The notes under the pieces were generated by a model. That model made no database searches. It saw only the letters and a list, made by a program, of their open reading frames with translations, and was not told the origin of the DNA. From contig CAMOZS010000099.1 in NCBI GenBank assembly GCA_946631075.1, positions 1 to 6,364 on the forward strand: a DNA stretch of 6,364 nt. The letters run 5' to 3'. The position numbers and the translations under genes were made by a program. This DNA is from an uncultured Bacillota bacterium (GTDB taxonomy: Bacteria; Bacillota; Clostridia; Peptostreptococcales; Anaerovoracaceae). Each line of letters begins with the position of its first letter. Within the stretch, counting starts at the first letter, position 1. Below are positions 5,285-6,364 of this stretch, one piece after another.

Positions 5285-5311
5285 TATATCAAACACTTTG
5301 TTCATTATCAA
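5283..5311 (-). promoter_or_regulatory. consensus sigma-A promoter for the TetR-led cluster
   Basis: On the minus strand TTGATA (5311-5306) and TATAAT (5288-5283) are separated by exactly 17 bases: five of six consensus bases at -35 and all six at -10. The predicted start is near 5276, giving a leader of about 85 bases before the TetR start codon. Both tandem TATCAAACA operator-like repeats overlap this promoter, as expected for autorepression. Confidence 0.8.
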
Positions 5312-5323
5312 ACAGTTTGTTCG
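5287..5323. promoter_or_regulatory. tandem operator-like repeats, probable TetR binding sites
   Basis: Two 18-base direct repeats, TATCAAACACTTTGTTCA (5287-5304) and TATCAAACAGTTTGTTCG (5306-5323), match at 16 of 18 positions and repeat every 19 bases. The second contains the perfect palindrome CAAACAGTTTG (5309-5319), suited to a dimeric repressor; the first has the same core with one mismatched pair. They cover the -35, spacer and edge of the -10 of the minus-strand promoter and the expected start of the plus-strand transcript. Confidence 0.7.
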
Positions 5324-5334
5324 GAGCCCACAGA

Positions 5335-6288
5335 ATGAAATCAACAATGAAACACGGAATATTCCTGGCGATCCTTGCCGCCGGCCTCTATGCCCTGAGC
5401 TCGCCTTTTTCCAAATTACTGCTTGCCTATATGCCGCCCACACTGATGGCCGGATTTCTCTATCTTGGAGCCGGCCTGGGCATGATCGTGATTTTCCTCA
5501 TCCGGAAGATGAGCGGCCGTCCCGAAAGGGAATCCGGGCTCACCAGGCAGGAACTCCCTTATACGGCCGCCATGGTCCTTCTGAATATAGCGGCCCCGAT
5601 CTGTCTTCTCTTCGGCCTGTCCATGACCACCGCCGCGAACGCGTCCCTGCTGAATAATTTTGAGATCGTCGCGACAGCCCTGATCGCCCTGATGATCTTC
5701 AAGGAATCGATCTCGCCAAGACTATGGCTTGGCATCCTGTTCGTTACCGCATCCTGCGCCCTGCTTTCCTTCGAAGACATCTCCAGCCTTCAGTTCAGCA
5801 GCGGCTCCCTTTTCGTTCTCCTCGCCTGCATCTGCTGGGGAATAGAGAACAACTGCACCCGGAAACTGTCCTCCAAAGACCCCCTCCAGATCGTCATGGT
5901 CAAGGGGATCTTCTCGGGGATCGGTTCCCTGATCATCGGTCTGATCTGCGGAGAGCGCATCCTCCATCTGTGGGTAGTCCCCCTGGTCCTCCTGCTCGGC
6001 TTCGTGGCCTACGGGCTCAGTATCTATTTCTACGTCTATGCCCAAAGGCTGCTAGGCGCGGCAAGGACCAGCGCTTACTATGCCGTTGCCCCCTTTATCG
6101 GGGTCTTCCTGTCCCTGCTGATCTTCCGCGAGATCCCGGGCATCCTGTTTATTGCCGCTCTTGCCCTGATGGTCATCGGCGCCTGGCTTTCCTCCCAGGA
6201 TAAACCTTTGAGCGAAAGCTTCAGCCTTTCTTTTCCCTTTTCCAGGCCAGGACGGCTGCAGCGGCGATCAGATCAAGCAGGGCAATAG
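5335..6288 (+). CDS. EamA/DMT-superfamily membrane transporter (exporter)
   Basis: A 317-residue inner-membrane protein of the drug/metabolite transporter superfamily, with about ten hydrophobic segments and the two-repeat EamA layout. The first repeat covers about 7-146 (starts HGIFLAILAAGLYALSSPFSK, ends GILFVTASCALLSF, with the conserved NASLLNNFEIVATALIALMIFKE at 102-124). The second covers 157-286 (SGSLFVLLACICWGIENNCTRK, then SAYYAVAPFIGVFLSLLIFRE). EamA proteins usually export amino acids, nucleotides or other metabolites, some import; the cargo here is unknown. Start ATG 5335 has GGAG (5323-5326) 8 bases upstream, in a leader mirroring that of the divergent TetR gene; a longer frame from 5167 would run through the promoters. 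The last 22 residues (PFSRPGRLQRRSDQAGQ at the end) are basic, unlike a usual EamA end, and overlap an opposite open frame. Confidence 0.92.
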   Translation: MKSTMKHGIFLAILAAGLYALSSPFSKLLLAYMPPTLMAGFLYLGAGLGMIVIFLIRKMSGRPERESGLTRQELPYTAAMVLLNIAAPICLLFGLSMTTAANASLLNNFEIVATALIALMIFKESISPRLWLGILFVTASCALLSFEDISSLQFSSGSLFVLLACICWGIENNCTRKLSSKDPLQIVMVKGIFSGIGSLIIGLICGERILHLWVVPLVLLLGFVAYGLSIYFYVYAQRLLGAARTSAYYAVAPFIGVFLSLLIFREIPGILFIAALALMVIGAWLSSQDKPLSESFSLSFPFSRPGRLQRRSDQAGQ

Positions 6289-6364
6289 CGCCCATGATCA
6301 TGTAGTCCATAGGCTCGTCGGCTTTGCTACACCACTTCCTCCCCCTTGGCATTACTGCTTCCGG
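6221..6364 (-). CDS. possible small membrane protein, N-terminus unresolved or beyond window
   Basis: A minus-strand frame is open from the right edge to TGA at 6223-6221. Its end reads MDYMIMGAIALLDLIAAAAV followed by LAWKREKKG: a hydrophobic helix capped by a basic tail, as in many small membrane proteins or C-terminal anchors. In-frame ATGs lie at 6352, 6310, 6301 and 6295. None has a strong Shine-Dalgarno nearby (GGAAG about 7 bases before 6352 is the best), so the true start may be outside the window. It overlaps the last 68 bases of the EamA gene tail to tail. It could instead be a chance frame opposite the EamA C-terminus; the sensible transmembrane-plus-lysine ending favours a real gene. 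Confidence 0.45.
   Translation of the reverse strand, partial: PEAVMPRGRKWCSKADEPMDYMIMGAIALLDLIAAAAVLAWKREKKG

Noticed and set aside
5206..5323. CRISPR-like or mobile-element terminal repeats in the intergenic region
   Set aside because: The repeats are short, only three copies, mostly fit operator and leader elements, and there is no transposase, spacer regularity or target-site duplication.
5722..6045. 107-codon minus-strand frame opposite the EamA gene
   Set aside because: Very acidic composition, which is the expected antisense reading of a hydrophobic membrane-protein gene; no start signal.

Overview
The window looks like chromosomal DNA from a GC-rich Gram-positive bacterium, most likely of the Clostridia/Lachnospiraceae type. 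This is an inference from strong AGGAGG-type ribosome binding sites before almost every gene, a textbook sigma-A promoter (TTGATA-17 bp-TATAAT), and the protein families present. No rRNA, tRNA, transposase, phage gene or CRISPR array was seen. Apart from one 143-base divergent intergenic region, no gap between genes exceeds about 47 bases.

Layout. From position 5191 down to the left edge, eleven genes lie head to tail on the minus strand. In transcription order they are: a TetR/AcrR regulator; a flavodoxin-fold NAD(P)H:FMN oxidoreductase with a cysteine cluster; an 83-residue protein of unknown function; a Rossmann-type methyltransferase-like protein; a DUF1232/YkvA-like membrane protein; a 33-residue single-helix membrane microprotein; a 91-residue and a 121-residue multi-helix membrane protein; a DUF6125-like cysteine-rich protein; an ElaA-family GNAT acetyltransferase; and a zinc-ribbon protein cut by the left edge. 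Gaps run from 47 bases down to 4-base ATGA overlaps, and I see no convincing internal terminator, so they may form one long transcription unit. To the right, an EamA/DMT-family transporter is transcribed on the plus strand, divergent from the TetR gene. At its 3' end a minus-strand open frame (6221 to the right edge) overlaps it tail to tail and may be the end of another small membrane protein.

How it may work. The TetR gene and the EamA transporter share an AT-rich intergenic region that holds a near-perfect minus-strand promoter, a plausible plus-strand promoter and at least three copies of a TATCAAACA...TTTGTTCG element. Two copies are in tandem over the promoters. The third lies in inverted orientation just before the TetR ribosome binding site. 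The arrangement predicts an autoregulated TetR repressor that also controls the divergent exporter, and through read-through possibly the flavin reductase and the genes beyond it. The ligand and the cargo cannot be read from the sequence.

The least ordinary features are the mirrored leaders of the two divergent genes (operator half, Shine-Dalgarno and start codon all duplicated in inverted form), the microprotein translationally coupled on both sides, and the unexplained central block of small, mostly uncharacterised genes.
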